Part shown: positions 1-12,611 of the stretch, piece by piece
How the letters are laid out: each line of letters begins with the position of its first letter
Position numbering within the stretch: position 1 is the first letter of the stretch
Source: Lasiosphaeria ovina
Lineage: Eukaryota; Ascomycota; Sordariomycetes; Sordariales; Lasiosphaeriaceae
DNA length: 64,000 nucleotides
Direction of reading: 5' to 3'
Assembly (NCBI GenBank): GCA_033439765.1
Contig: JAULSN010000004.1
Span: 3,110,001 to 3,174,000 of the forward strand
The notes under the pieces: generated by a model
The model's input: only the letters and a program-made list of their open reading frames with translations
What the model was told of the DNA's origin: nothing
The model's database searches: none
Position numbers and translations under genes: made by a program

Positions 1-137
1 GCACACGACAATTATTCCCGTGGCACCTAGGCAGCGTACATTGGATGGTAAAATGTTACATGTTACAGTGATTACACGCGGTGACTCTAGAAGAGAAGTC
101 ACTCGTCCGCACCTGTCATATGATACAGATCCGATAA

Positions 138-1334
138 CTACACGCACGCCCTCTTTAGGCTCCTGGTGTAGCTATGGTCTTCGGCATTGAGGATGAGTTG
201 GCCGATGGGCGGCCCCTTGGCTCGGATCCCGTTGACGGCAACGCTGCTGATGAGGTCGCTCTGGTGGTTCTTGACCATCTCCTTCAGCGCGCTCCGCTCA
301 ATTACAATCCTGCCCGTCTCCAACAGGTCCTTCACGTCCACGTCGTCCAGCAACATCGCCCGGCCATCCTCGCCCGCCACATCCATGGCAGTGAACAGGT
401 TTGGCCGCCTGTCCCCCGTGATAAACGTAGTGCGGCCGTGCGCCTTACCCCAGCTCAGGCCGTCGAGGATCTGCTTCATGTACTTGCGGACGAAGCCATC
501 CTCGAGCTCGCGGCCGAGGACCTCGGCGCTGACCATCTGGAGGAAGTCGTTGGGCAGCGGCAGCTCCAGGCCGTCCTGGGCGACGATCAGCTCGCCGCGG
601 CGGTAGCGGTACGACAGGGCGGTGCGCCACGCCAGGTCGTACACCTTGCGGTTGAGGCTGGTGCTGAAGTCGCGCGGGTGGGGACCGAACGACTTGCCGC
701 CGCCGCGCAACAGCGGCGACTTCTTGTCGCCGCGCCGCGCCCGGCCGCTGCCCTTCTGTGGGGAGAGCTTGCGGCCGGAGCCGTGCACCATGTAGCGCGT
801 CTTGGACGAGGCCGTGCCCTGCCGCGTCTTGTCGCCCTCGTAGACGACGGCCAGGTGGAGGATGTCGCGCCGGAGGGGGAGGTGCAGGTGTCTGGGGGAC
901 CACGACTCAAGAGCGCGCGGCTCTAGCGAGGGGAAGGAGTAGATGGTGACGGGGACCGAGGTTACTAGCGCCTACGTGTCAGTGACGAGAGTAGCGGGTG
1001 ATGGGGTATCTCTTGCGAGCAGTAGTGCGCGCGAGCAGCCGCCGCATGCCTGAGACGTACCGGGATTCCACGGGTCGCTGACTGATCTCGTGATGTTTTT
1101 GGCAGGTGCCTGGGATGCCATTGACCGGCTACATGTAAAGGAAGAAGGCCGGATCTGTAGTCACGACGTAGACGGCTTGGTCAGTAGCTACTCAGCTCAG
1201 CCTGTCCAAGACGGGAGAGACAGAGGGGGACGCACCGGTGATGTCCTGCACGGTTGCAAAGCTAGACTGAGTCCCCGGAGAGCGTCGCTGAGGCTCTTCA
1301 AGCCCTTCCGGCTGCTGCTGCTGCTGTGTGCCAT
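138..1334 (-). CDS. Mitochondrial large ribosomal subunit protein uL4m (YmL6/Mrpl4 type)
   Basis: Ribosomal protein L4 family, part of the mitochondrial large subunit near the peptide exit tunnel. Exons on the minus strand are 1236-1334 and 138-971, giving 310 aa. The intron (972-1235) starts GTGCGT, ends TAG and is phase 0. Exon 1 encodes 33 residues rich in Ser and Arg, which suits a mitochondrial presequence. Exon 2 holds the L4 core: LPLRRDILHLAVVYEGD, then the basic loop with GSGRARRGDKKSPLLRGGG, then RKVYDLAWRTALSYRYRRGEL. An in-frame TAG just before 971 shows that a spliced upstream exon is needed. The chosen start has a full Kozak context (GCCACCATGGC). The gene is head to head with the mL38 gene, 429 bases away. 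The family call is very secure. The intron donor is the least certain part. Confidence 0.9.
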
Positions 1335-1763
1335 GGTGGCCGTCTGTCTCGGGCGGCGCGGCGCGGCAATTGCAGTGGCGATGCTGTGCAGTGGGCGGAC
1401 GGGCGGGCGGACTTGAAAAACAAGATGCCCGTACGAGCGACGGTACGGATACCGGCGATTGGGGTTCCTGTCGAGTTGAGGCCGGGAAAAGATTTGGAGT
1501 GCTAGCGCACGGACGCTTTCATGCAAGCTCGGCCAAGGTCCCTTAGCAAACGTTAGCGCGTGCAGCTGGGGCGGAACATGCCGGGCGCTGTGCTAAACTG
1601 GACATGGGTCTTGGGAAATTCTCGCTGGCCCGTCGCGGTTCTGGTTCTTGATTGAGATTGACAGCAAGAGCGGAGGAGCTCGACACGGTCTCGACCACAG
1701 CAGGCAGGCACAGCTGCATCCCATCCTGCAGCCCGCTTTCTGCTTCGCTTCTGCACAGCAGCC
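1335..1763. promoter_or_regulatory. Shared divergent promoter region of uL4m and mL38 genes
   Basis: This 429-base gap separates the starts of two mitoribosomal protein genes that point away from each other, so it must hold the regulatory sequence for both. One CCAAT motif (ATTGG on plus) lies at 1458-1462. No TATA box is obvious. Co-regulation is inferred from the arrangement only. Confidence 0.5.
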
Positions 1764-3194
1764 ATGTCACGGTGCCAGCAGGTTGGGCAGCCTATTCTGC
1801 GGTCCATACGGCAGCAGAGCTACGGCTACAGCTACAGTGCAACGACATGCTCGATCCGATACTTCACATCAACGCCCCGGCGCCGCCATGACGGTCCGAC
1901 CCTGCAAACGGGCTCCGAGCCCCAGAACCCAATCGAGGCAGCGCTGCTCGGCGCCACCCCACTGACGGGAGTGCCCTCCAAGGCGTGGACACCAGAGCAG
2001 ATGGCATCGTTCACGTCGCCCGAGCACGGATCGCGGAGGAGGCGGGCCGCCATGGCCACGAGCGGCAACATCCCCTTCGAGCAGCTGCCATACCAGTGCT
2101 TCCAGGAGGCGCGCAAGATCCTCGCCGAGGACCGCGCCGAGAAGATCGCCAAGATTGCTGCCACAATGATAAAAATCAAACACACCGAAAGCAAGGACGC
2201 CAGCCAATTCCGAGGCGGAGAGCACTACAAACAGAAGCGGTTAGCCGCTCTGCGCGCCTATGTCGATGAGCTCAAGGTCCTGGCCGACATCAATGACCCA
2301 ATGGTGAAGCGCCGCTTCGAGGACGGGAAGGGTACGTATTTCTCTCTCACAAGACCGGACCCCTCTCCCTTGCTGACCATTGATTGCGCACCCGCAGGCG
2401 ACATGACCAAGCCCGTCTACCGCTACCTCGCCGAGAAGAAGTGGCACGCCATGGAGCACAAGATCATAACGCAGCGCATACACCAGTTCCACATTGTGCC
2501 CGACATCCTTCCCAAGTTCGAGCCGACGGTCGACCTAAAGCTGTCCTTCCGCAGCTACCCCGTGCAGCCGGGCGCCATCCTCGACAGCGCCATGACCGAG
2601 GTGCCGCCGGCGATCCGCATGCAGGTGTTTGACAAGGGCGGACGCCTGATGACCATCGCCGTCATCGACTCGGATGTACCCGACGCCGAGTCGGACGGCT
2701 TCAAGTGGCGCTGCCACTTCCTGGCGGCCAACATCCCGTGGGACCCGACCAAGACGCACCTGGCGCTGCGCCACATCGGCGTGCGGGCCGAGGGCGACGT
2801 GGCCGTGCCGTGGCTGCCGCCGTACTCGCAGCTCGGCTCGCCGTACCACCGCCTCAGCGTCTTCGTGCTGCAGCAGAAGCCCGGCGAGACGCTCGACGTG
2901 GCGCAGCTCAAGGAGCTGTACGACGGCGACGCCGAGAGCCGCAAGGCGTTTGGCATCAAGGGCCTCCGCGACCGGTTCGGCCTCGAGCCCGTCGGCTTCA
3001 ACATGTTCCGCACCGTGTGGGACGACAATACGGCCGCCGTCATGGAGCGCCACGGCATCCCCGGCGCCGACATCGAGTTCCGCCGCGCCCGCGTCACCAC
3101 GATGAAGCAGCCCCGCAAGGCCAAGGGCTGGGAGGCCAAGAGGCAGAAGCCAAAGTACAGGAGTCTGTGGAAGTACAGCAAGCGCATCGCGTGA
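1764..3194 (+). CDS. Mitochondrial large ribosomal subunit protein mL38 (Mrpl35 type, PEBP fold)
   Basis: Homologue of yeast Mrpl35 and animal MRPL38, a mitoribosomal large subunit protein built on a PEBP-like fold. Exons are 1764-2331 and 2398-3194, giving 454 aa. The 66-base intron (2332-2397) has donor GTACGT, branch TGCTGAC and acceptor CAG. It keeps the frame open, so an unspliced reading would add 22 residues. The N-terminus is rich in Arg and Ser with few acids, which fits a mitochondrial presequence. The middle contains [19 protein letters not shown], and the PEBP-like part follows with [20 protein letters not shown] and [16 protein letters not shown]. The C-terminus is strongly basic, as expected for an rRNA-contacting tail. 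It is the divergent partner of uL4m. Confidence 0.9.
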   Translation: MSRCQQVGQPILRSIRQQSYGYSYSATTCSIRYFTSTPRRRHDGPTLQTGSEPQNPIEAALLGATPLTGVPSKAWTPEQMASFTSPEHGSRRRRAAMATSGNIPFEQLPYQCFQEARKILAEDRAEKIAKIAATMIKIKHTESKDASQFRGGEHYKQKRLAALRAYVDELKVLADINDPMVKRRFEDGKGTYFSLTRPDPSPLLTIDCAPAGDMTKPVYRYLAEKKWHAMEHKIITQRIHQFHIVPDILPKFEPTVDLKLSFRSYPVQPGAILDSAMTEVPPAIRMQVFDKGGRLMTIAVIDSDVPDAESDGFKWRCHFLAANIPWDPTKTHLALRHIGVRAEGDVAVPWLPPYSQLGSPYHRLSVFVLQQKPGETLDVAQLKELYDGDAESRKAFGIKGLRDRFGLEPVGFNMFRTVWDDNTAAVMERHGIPGADIEFRRARVTTMKQPRKAKGWEAKRQKPKYRSLWKYSKRIA

Positions 3195-3774
3195 GCGTGA
3201 GCGGCAGTCTATACTTGTATTGTACAATATTTATATACCTACTTGTACCAGTATGTATCCAAGAAGCTTCAAATGCCGAAACGTGAGACCCGTGAATTTA
3301 TGTCCCTGGTATTTTCGTTTCTGTTCGTTCGAGGAAGATGATGTTGTAACCTCTCCCTTATTGTGCAGTTTCGTGCTCACGAGACCCCGAAGTAGCAGCA
3401 ACGTTGCAACGCTCATGACTTATACTCGTATGCCCCCAGTCATATGTTAGTTATGTACTTTACACGGTTGAAATGAGTGCGTGCTTACTGTGTTAAAATG
3501 ACGAGATGGTCTGGCATATATATACGTCGCTATAACAAAAAAGCCTCCAGCGTTAACTCTACCGCAGTAGGGATCCAGAACACATCATGGGTATAGTCCA
3601 TTATTTCACTTTGACGATAGATCTAACTATGCAAGTCGCCCTTAACGTGGATAGACGAAAGAACACAGAACACATCATGATTCACAACCCCATGATTGCA
3701 GATTTGATGTTTTTAATTACGTGTATTGTTTCGAGGCGAACTCCTCAGGGGCACTAATACTTATGATATCACAC

Positions 3775-3990
3775 TCTTCCCATTTATTTCTTTGCTCCGT
3801 TTTATATTCTTCTCGTCCTCTCCTAGCAGCTTACTCTCTTTTTTCGTTGTTTCCGCTTTGTATTTATTTTCTTTCTCCTCTTCGTTTTCTACTTTCCTCT
3901 TTTTCCCTTCGTTCAACCTGTTTCCCCCTTATCCCTTTTCCCTTTTCCCTTTCCCCTTTCCCCTTTCCCATTTTCCCCTTATCCACTTCC
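3775..3990. repeat. Pyrimidine-rich low-complexity tract
   Basis: About 215 bases of mainly C and T on the plus strand, ending in near-tandem CCCTTTT/CCCCTTT units at about 3930-3975. It lies downstream of the mL38 gene and has no coding character. Confidence 0.75.
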
Positions 3991-4201
3991 CATGTGTTAT
4001 TATTGACATGGAAGTGGCCAATTCCACCATATTTATTCGTTTACCCGTTGTCTCTATCAAGGAACGACTTCGCAGTGTTGAGTCTACCACAATATAGACA
4101 ACCATCCACACACTTTTCGGAACATGATCAAGAACTCCATCACATAAAACATCCTTTGTCATACCAAAACAACACACGCCATATATCCAAGGGACCTCGT
4201 A

Positions 4202-4236
4202 CCCCCCCCCCCCCCCCCCAACACACACACACACAC
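4202..4236. repeat. C18 homopolymer followed by (AC)8 microsatellite
   Basis: Eighteen C at 4202-4219, two A, then eight AC units at 4221-4236. It is intergenic. Homopolymer lengths like this are often misread during sequencing, so the exact count is uncertain. Confidence 0.85.
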
Positions 4237-4703
4237 CATGGTATAGCTTAGCATATACAACGAACAATACAAAGGCAACATAATGCCAACATTTCATTTC
4301 CCGCCACTGCTCTGCCGGCGAGAATACTAGACCTAGACTCTACCAACCTGCTACAGTAGTAAATCAATACTTGAGGTTATATTCATCCGTCCCTCTCTGC
4401 TCTGAACTCTCTCTTCCCAAGTATCATGCCCTTCCTCTCTCTTACTCGACTCGCAAGAGCAGATAGCAAACCCCATCAGCAAACCCCATCAGATCAGCCC
4501 ATCTCCTCCACCATCCGGCACCCCATCCTTTACAACGCAACCAGTCTATTTACTGTGCCTGCTTGTCCCGCCAGCAGTAACAGGGACAGCTCCCCTCGCA
4601 AACAAACACACGCCGCCAACAAAAACAAACCCCCTTAGGTTAAAGTACTCCGTGCCCGCCAAGGTAATGAGGTAATAACACAAATAACTATCGTCTGCCC
4701 ATC

Positions 4704-7700
4704 TCACTTCTCGTCCCCTTCCAACAACGCCTCAGCCGCCGCCATCCACATGCTCGCGGCCGCGGCCGAGAGCCGCCCGCCGCCGTCGCTGGTGTTGCTC
4801 CTGCACCTGCCGACATCGTCGCAGATCCCGCGACTAGCATGCTGCTGCTGGTGTTGTTGGTGGTGGTGCACCACGTCGCCAGGGTGCAGTTCATGACCAC
4901 CACTCAAACCCACGTCGCCTCTATCCACATCTCCATCTCCATCCCCATCTCCGTCTCCATCAGCATCAGCATCATCCCCCTGCTCATCGTCGCCGTCGGC
5001 TCCCGCGTCGTCCCCGCCGGGCTGGTGGGCAGCAGCTTTACGCCGGAACGACATGCGGATGCGGTGCGCCACTACGTCGTCGTCTTCCGTGTGCCCGCCC
5101 GCCGACGACAGCGACAGAGAGCGCGCTGCTGCTGTTCTTGTGGTGGCGGCGGTAGTTGCCGCTGCGGCAGACAACTGCTTCCGCCGCCGTGCTGCTGGCC
5201 CGCTACGGAGCATCAGAGGCCGCGATGCACCTCCTGACCGCTTTGTTTCATTCTTCTTCTTCTTCAGCTGCCGCTGCTGCGTCTGGAGCCGCCGTTTCTT
5301 GGTCTTTTCGCCAACTTGCACATCGCAATACCCCTTGCTATCGCTCTGTTGCTGGTGGTTGCCAGGCAACGCCTCCGAAAGGGGCTCGACATCGACCTCG
5401 ACCTCGCCATCGGCGCTGGTGTCTCCGCCATCTTCACGGCCCATATCATCGCCATCATCCTCGTAATCATCCGCCGCAGCATCGCCAGCATTCATCCCCG
5501 CCCTGGCAGCAGCACCGCCACCAACACTCATGCCGCGTTCATGTCTATCCAGCCCGCCACTGCTGCCGCGCCTCGCCATCCTGGCACGCGCAGCGGCGGC
5601 CAGGCGCTCAAACATGGCGACGCGCTTCTCGGCTGCCTCGGCGCGCTCTCGCCACGCGCGGCACTCGCGCTCGGCGCGGCGCAGCTGCTCGCGCAGGGCC
5701 GCCACCACCGGCTCGGCGTCGTGCTTGGCGTCCGCGAGCCGCCGCAGCTGCTGCGCCTCTTCGGCGCGCGTCTCGAGCTGCTTCTGCAGCGTGCGTATCT
5801 GCGCGTGCAGTGCGAGCGTCTTGCTGCTCTTGCTCTTGTCGGGACTGCTGTGGCTGTTGCTGGTGCCGGTGCCGCCGAGTCCTGTACCGGGCGCGGGCGA
5901 CCCATCTGCTGCTGCCTCATCTGTTGCTGCTGCCTCGTCTGTTGCTGTTGATATTGTGCTGTCGCGGTCCGGTGGCAGAGCCGAGGGCGGAGCTGCGGTG
6001 CCAGGCGTCGTGATGGCGGTCGCCGATGCCGCCGCTGCTGCGTGATCGTGGTCAATGGTGGGCGACGGCGTCCTGGAGGACCACTGGGCGTGAGGATTCT
6101 TGGCTGTCGAGTACGAGTCCGTCTCGGTCTGCGAGAAGCTGACCTGCCGCCGCGCGAGACGGTGCGATGACGAGCTGTTGTCGCGATGGCGCTGCTGCTG
6201 GCCCCGGTGGGGTGTCATTGCTGAGACTCTTGGTTTATGTTCGAGTATGGGATGTGTAGACTGAGGAACAACAGCAGTACTGGCTTTGTTCTCGTCACCC
6301 GCTTCTTGTCTGCCGCCATGGTATCGCTCGTCATCACTGCCTAGGCGACGAACCGGAGCGTGGCCCTTTATCTGAGGCTCGTCGTGGCCCCCATTCTCTT
6401 CTCCCAAGTCGTGCGAATCATCGTCTCCGTGCCGGATGGCCGTGATCCTAGAGTTGTTGTCCGATTGCGTCGAGTCCGACCTGACAACCGCGGAGCGCGG
6501 CGTGCCCGACTTGGCCGGAGACTTCTTCGTCGGAGAAGCGTTCACCGTGTACTGCGAAAGCACGCCGCTGGGCCTGCTGGCATCCGTGTCGGCCCAGCCC
6601 ACGACCATTTGCTGCTGCATCGGCGTGGGGAGGATGATGCCATGAAACGCTGTGGGGTCCTTGGACGGCGGGGAAGCTGAGGCGGTCTCGAACATGGCCG
6701 CCATGGCTTTCACACCGCTGCCGACGGACTTGGCCGGCCGCGCCGACCGAGAGGGCGACTCGCCCGGACTCGCCTCCCGATTTTGTGCAGGCACGTTTCT
6801 CGGAGTTGTAACATGACTGCCGACGCTACTCATTGTACCTCCCTTGGACAGAGTTATTGTTTTCTTTGTTGGTGTCTGTATATCCCTGCCATCATCATCA
6901 CCGGTATCATACTGGCTCAATGGCGCTATAGGATGTCCGAGTTTTGGCTGCTCCGTCTGTTGTTCATGAGAAGCGCCATGGATTGTTGACTTCTCTGGGA
7001 TATCATGACTACGACTAGGACGCACAGTCCCGGAGTCGGTGCCTGAGGAAGCGTTGCCAAAAAGCCGTTTGGCGATCGACATTTGGTCTCCAGATTTCCT
7101 GCTCGCACCCGAGGTCCCCTCCGCTCTGGACCCCCGCGGACTGTCTTGGATGGGAACAGGCTTACGAACTAAGTGGCTAGGATATTTCGACTGTGTCTCT
7201 TCAGGTGCGGATCCAGTTGACCGAGACTTTCTCAACCGAATCGAGAGCAATTTTCTATGTTTTGACTCTGATATTTCCTTCTGGGGCGCTTCACCCGTGT
7301 CGGCCGAGGAATGGGCCGGGTTTGGCAGGTCCGTAGAAGTGCCGGAACGGCGCTTCAACACCCATGTTGATTTCCCCGACCGCCTGCGCGCAGAGTCATT
7401 GGACCTCGGCTTCTCGCCTTGGAGCAACTTCTCCTCTGCCTCAATTGTTGCCGACGAGATATTCAGCGCCTCCTTTGTCGCTGCTCTTGTGGCGTCCTCT
7501 GACTTCCTTGTTGTGTCCACCCCTGACTGTCTAGTGCGACTGAGCGAGTCCCCCGAAATGTCTGATGTCTCTCCAGCTCGACGAGATACCGCTGGTGGGT
7601 GGTTCACTTCTGAGCCAGGGGCGGCGTCTTCAGTGGAACTTCTAAAAGACCTGCTCGACAATGGCTTCGCAAGAGACACTGAGATCTGCGGCTCCGCCCG

Positions 7701-10179
7701 AGGTGACTTTGGCAGAGACTCGCTCTCCTCCTGAGTGCTTCTTTGTTCGCTACGTCCCCTCCTTCCTGGCTGTGAGTTGGCGTTATTTAAGAACGTGATG
7801 GAGTTCTTTGAGATTACTAGCCTCCGCGGCTGAGACATGGGAAAGATGGGAGATATCTCTGAAGCATGATTGACTAGCGAGTTGGCTGCCGAGGCAACGG
7901 CTGTCCTGCGATTGGCCTGGTAGGGGAAGTCGGAGGTAGTCCCTGATGCCGATGATGCACCCGGGGCTCCGTCACCCGCGGGCGAGTGGGGCTCGTGCTT
8001 TAGGTGACGTGGCTCGTCCATGGGAGCGGCATACTGTGCTGCAATAGGGGCATTAAATAACTTCTCGTGATCTGGAGGGTGTCCTCCCGAGGCTTCGAAG
8101 TCGACCACTGGTGATTCCTCGGCCGTAGGTGAGAGCAACTGGAGGGACGTTTTTGTAGCTACACGGCTACCCGACTGTGATCGAGGACCCTTTGGCCGCT
8201 GTCGCGGGACGACGAGAGGCACGCGAGGATTCGAATTCTCCTGCCAAACCCCTCCGCCTCTGCCAGATCCTCTCCCTAGCCGTAAAATTAGCTTCTGAAG
8301 TTAAACGACGAGCAGACTTCGGGACGCACTCACGGGCTTCGGGGGTCGGGCTCGGGGGAGCCGGGGACTCGCTCATGGCAAATGGCGCCGAGGGAGGTCG
8401 CAGAGCACTCCATTCTGCCGGTTTTCTTATAACAAAGGACTCGGAAGCCGAAGGGCGCAGGGACGCTCTCTGTATGTCTTGCTGTATTTCCGCGAGGGTT
8501 GGCCTGTCCATGTTAGTCTTTAGCACCCCGAGGCTCCGCATCTGCTTAACCACGTCCCGCCAGTGCGTGATGAGCATCTCGGTGATGCTATTTGCCACGT
8601 GGATCTTGTCCACGGTCAGAGCTCGGGGGTTGGTCTCATCTACAGCCCTGCTCCGGCGCCGCTCCCGCTTTGCACAGGGCGGAGTGACGGGAAACAGTAT
8701 CAGGCCCACCGTGGGATCGGCCAGCTTCATCGTGTACGAGTTGAGCAGGTCGCCCACCAGGAGAGGGCCAAACACGATGCCGAGGGCGCTGTAGCCCATC
8801 AAGTCAGCCGTTGGCAGGGGCCTGCCATGCTCGTCCTCGCGTGGTGCCTTCTCAGCGGTACGGCCGATAAGACAGAGGAGGCCGAAAACAGCACAGATCA
8901 GTTCGCGGCGGAACTGAGACTTGACACTGCCGATAGCCAGAGCAATTAGTCTCGCTCTGAGCTTGGTCTGCTTTGTCCTGGTGAATTCGGGATCTCCTTT
9001 GAGTTGGCTGTGGATAGCGACCAAGGCATCAAACAGCGCCAGAGAGCCGAGAACGCCGCCGGGGAGGCCCGAGAGGAAGCGCTTGAACGTCGAGGCCACG
9101 TCGTGGGTCCCGGCCTTGATGTGCTGCGGCAGGTTTGGGCACCGTATTGTGCTTGATATCTCGTCGGCGTCGCCCTCGGCACAGTAATAGTCGTAGAGTG
9201 ATCCCACCACTCGCACCGAGCCCGGGATTCGAAATACTCCCCGCGTATCGGCAGCTGTGAAATTGTCAGAAACGGAAAAAGAACCACTCTCGATGGCCAC
9301 TGCTTACCGTGCTGAACCAAGTACTGAGCCGTGGCGCGGAAACAGGTCGGGAGCACCAGCGAGCTAGGGGCGTACTCGGACGGCAGATACAGCATGCTCT
9401 TGCCGCACAGCCGGACGAGCGACTGGAGGTCCTCGTCCTTGAGGCTGTCCCGCTTTGCCGGGTGAACGATGTGCATCGCTAGGTCACTAACACTGCGCTT
9501 GTGGCTCGCCTTCTTCTCCGACTTCGCCGAGCTGCTGGCATTGCTTGCCCCGGACACCTGGCGTCCGAGAAACGTGCGTGAGAACCAACCTCGCCTGGCA
9601 TGCTGTATGTGTTGGTTATATTGTTGCTGGTATTGCTGGCTGTGCTGCTGCTGTGGCGACCGGTCTCTCTATTCTCTAGTTAGACACCGCCGCCTCCCCT
9701 TCCAGCGCGAAACAAACGCAGAGCGGCTGACTGACCGACGACGGGCTACCCTCTTCGGGAGCCAGCATTCGGATGCCATGCTAGTTTCCTCGTCAGCAAC
9801 GCCCGTGAAAACGGAGGGCGGTAGAGAATGAGACAAGCTAGACGCCAAGTACCTTTCTCGCAAGCCTGTTGTACTCGCGGACAAATTCAAGTCGATCTTG
9901 GACATCGTTAGTGTCGGACAGACCAGCCAAGTCTCCGCTCGACGAGGTCCATGTTGCGCTGCTTCTATTCGCGCGCCTGTCTGGTCCTGGGACCGGGAGC
10001 TGGCCTGCCGTGGCCGAAAGGGGGAGTCCATGACGAATAGGTGGTGGTATCGCCTCGGCGTTTTGGGAGACGTGTTTGGGGTACCGTTGAGCGAACGAGC
10101 TCCTGTTGGTCGAAGGGGATCCAACCGAAGCTGTAGACGCCCCGTCCATTTCCTGGGAATGGTGATAATAAGAATGCAT
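4704..10179 (-). CDS. Large RhoGAP-domain protein
   Basis: Rho-family GTPase-activating protein. Minus-strand exons are 9853-10179, 9750-9780, 9308-9664, 8334-9254 and 4704-8275, giving 1735 aa. The RhoGAP domain spans about residues 220-420. Its arginine finger is R247 in RGVFRIPGS, right after intron 3, with a later SALGIVFGPLLVG segment. Exon 2 is only 31 bases and encodes HGIRMLAPEE, between EFVREYNRLARK and RGWFSRTFLGRQ. The long C-terminal half is Ser/Thr/Pro-rich and probably disordered. It has a heptad-like coiled coil at about 1363-1446 and a tail with a (GD)n run and basic patches. The last two introns are clear (GTAAGC..CTGAC..CAG; GTGAGT..CTAAT..TAG). The acceptor at 9665 is chosen from several AGs by frame. 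M11 could also be the start. The GTPase target is not known. Confidence 0.85.
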
Positions 10180-10924
10180 CTTAGCAACTGGCCTCTCTAG
10201 GAAGACAGGCGTCGATCAAGTAGCAATTGCGATTCCGGTTGCGATTGCGAGATCGCGATGGAGACCAAGTGCGAGCGAGCGACAAGAGATACGGTTTTTC
10301 TCATGGATATTCCAACCGAGAAGGAGAAGGCCCTTGGCGATGCGAGAGACGTGGGAAGAAGCGAGTGAGGCCCAGCTGCTGCTTCCTGTCCAGCGTGGCC
10401 AGCAACTCACTAACCATCCATGCTCCTTCCCACTAGAATGCCAGACACAGAAGGAGTGCAGGAGAAAGAAAAAAGTGAACGAGGAAAGCAAGTGCCCGAG
10501 ACAGCATAAGGTCGTTTCTTCCCTAGCGGTTCCGTGCCTTATGCACCAGGCCAAGCTATCACTCTTCCCAACGGAGGCGGTCATCAGTCTCGCACTAATA
10601 CCTTCCCCTAGAAGACAATACCAACAACCATGTCAAGAACGCAAATGTCCGTTATGATTTTCTTATCAAAAAAATAAAGATTGTCGAGCTCAGGCTGCTA
10701 TTGGTGCAGCTACATCCTTCAGCGAAACAAGGATGGAAAAAGCGGATCTATACATCAGGAGATAGGGAAAAAATATATGCAATGTTGGTATTCCTTGTCC
10801 ACGTACCGTCCGTCCTTGACGCCCTGCAAATGCAACTCCAAACACAGGTCGACCTAGATCCAAAGTGAGGGCCTATCCGTTCCGTGCAGCACACGCACAC
10901 GCACACGCACACGCCGTTCAAGAC
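10180..10924. other. Intergenic between RhoGAP gene start and snf4 3' end
   Basis: The 745 bases hold the RhoGAP promoter and the snf4 3' flank. A (CACACG)n microsatellite at about 10890-10915 lies just past the snf4 stop. No gene was recognised. Confidence 0.6.
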
Positions 10925-12611
10925 CTAGATCATCGTGCCAACCTGGCGGATGTCGTCCTCTTCTTCGCCAAAGAGCAGCACGTACTTGAGGATGTCAGAG
11001 AGCGAGATGATGCCCTTGAGACGGCTGTCGTCGTCAACCACGACCAGCCTGTGCACGCGCGACTTCCGGATGGTATCGAAGATTGAATCCAGCCGGTCAT
11101 CTTCGCCACATATGTAGATGCCCCCAAAGTCGTCGGCACGCCTCGATAGGGCGTCGCCCACAGTCGAAGCCAGCTCCTCGTAAGCCCCACCCTTGATGCA
11201 GGGAATGACATCAACAGCTTCAAAGACGTTCAGGAGCTTGAAGTTCTGGTCCACGATGGGCACGGCCGAGATGTTGTGCTTGACCATGAGGTCGATGACA
11301 TCCAAGACGGAGCTGCCCATGGTAGCTGTGGCCAGGCTGGAATATGTGCCGAGGCCGATATCACGCACGGGCTTCTTCAGGAGCACCGTGTGCTGCTCGT
11401 TGTTCACGGCGATGAACTTGAGGATGCGGTACTGCGTGATGACGCTCACAACCGTCTCGCGACCCGTCTCATCGTCCGTGTCGACGAGGGGAATCCTGCG
11501 GGCTCTCGTCCTGAGCATGCGGCGGCACGCCTCATAAAGGGGGCGCATGGGATGGACCGACACCGTCTCAAGCGGCACAACGCCAATACGCCGTTCAATC
11601 TCTGCACGCGATACACACAAGCAAGCATCAGTCCAACTGGGCCAGCCGAACCGGAGGGGTAGATAGGGTGGGTGGCGGGGGCCTACCTCGGAGACTGCTG
11701 AGGCGGAACTTATCAACCTGGTCGATCTCCTCGGGGAACTGGCAGTAGTACTGGATGACATTGATGTAGTCAGTGCTGGTCAGGAGGCCGGCAAATGCCG
11801 AGTTGCGCGAGTCCCAGAGGGGCGCCGAGACGATGCCTAGAACATGCGAGTCTTTGGTCAGCACAGCTGCACCACGTCAGGCGAGCCCAGCTAGCCCGCG
11901 CCCGCGTGCCACGACGTCACCGCACCATTCTGGAGGAGTATGTTCAGGCTCTTCTTGATGAGCAGGTCGTTATCGAGTACCACGAGGCGGAACGAGAGCG
12001 GGAGGACATCGTAGCTGGTGCGGACTTTGAGAAACTCGCGGATGCCTCTCTGTTTGCCCACACATGGGTTAGCCTCGACTATTGTATAGGAGGGAGTCTG
12101 TTGTTGGTCCGGCTCGTCTGCTGCAGGCCGTCCCGCAACCCCGCATCACAGCCATGCTCTTGGAGGCGGCAGCAGAAGCGGCGCGGGGGGGCCCAAGGAT
12201 AAGGGACGAGGCAAGGTAAGGAGAGACGAGGCGTAGAGAGCACGAGCACGAGCACTAGACGACGAGAAACATTGGGCAGACGCAGACGGCGAAGACGCTG
12301 GGAACAGGGCAGGGCGATGGGGGAGAAGAGGGGGGGGGGGGGGGGGTGCGTGTCTCGGGATATATGCTCACCAGACCCTGCATCTGCTCCTTGTCGAGGG
12401 GACTGCTGGCTGTCTTCTCAGGCATTGTGCGACTGGTGGGTTTAGGGCGAAGGTAGGAAGAGGGCGCGACAAAGGGCAGCTCGTGACCATGTCGCAGCTG
12501 CTGCGGGCCATTGGCATTCTCTCCGCCTGCGGAGATGGGGGCTGCCGGAGCGCTGGCGATGCTTGCACCGCCGGGATTCGCTTTCTCCGTGGGCGTACGG
12601 GCGTCGTCCAT
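10925..12611 (-). CDS. snf4: AMPK/SNF1 complex gamma subunit (Snf4)
   Basis: Nucleotide-sensing gamma subunit of the SNF1/AMPK kinase, which controls glucose derepression and energy balance. Minus-strand exons are 12372-12611, 11926-12049, 11687-11836 and 10925-11601, giving 396 aa. After a Pro/Ala/Ser-rich extension of about 75 residues come four CBS motifs. Signature segments are [67 protein letters not shown] and [20 protein letters not shown]. Intron 1 is long (322 bases), carries a G17 run, and has a CTAAC branch before CAG at 12050. Introns 2 and 3 are 89 and 85 bases with CTGAC/CTGAT branches. All junction phases agree with the family sequence. The N-terminal extension is the least certain part. 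Confidence 0.93.
12330..12346. repeat. G17 homopolymer inside snf4 intron 1
   Basis: Seventeen G on the plus strand, so C17 in the snf4 pre-mRNA, about 25 bases downstream of the intron 1 donor. It may explain part of the unusual intron length, and its exact count may be unreliable. Confidence 0.8.

Larger units (their letters stand above)
3195..4703. other. Intergenic, AT-rich and low complexity, no gene seen
   Basis: The 1.5 kb between the 3' ends of the mL38 and RhoGAP genes holds AT-rich sequence, a long pyrimidine-rich tract near 3775-3990, and a C18 run with (AC)8 near 4202-4236. The open frames here are short and have no protein-like composition. Confidence 0.6.

Noticed and set aside
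174..926. 250-codon plus-strand frame
   Set aside because: It lies opposite the uL4m exon. The minus strand gives a full ribosomal protein, so this is a GC-rich shadow.
2535..3227. 230-codon minus-strand frame
   Set aside because: Antisense of the well-supported mL38 exon 2, with no family motif.
5156..6013. 285-codon plus-strand frame
   Set aside because: Antisense to the low-complexity tail of the RhoGAP protein. The composition is Arg/Ala/Cys noise.
7039..7734. 231-codon plus-strand frame
   Set aside because: Antisense to the RhoGAP Ser-rich region. No independent splice or motif support.
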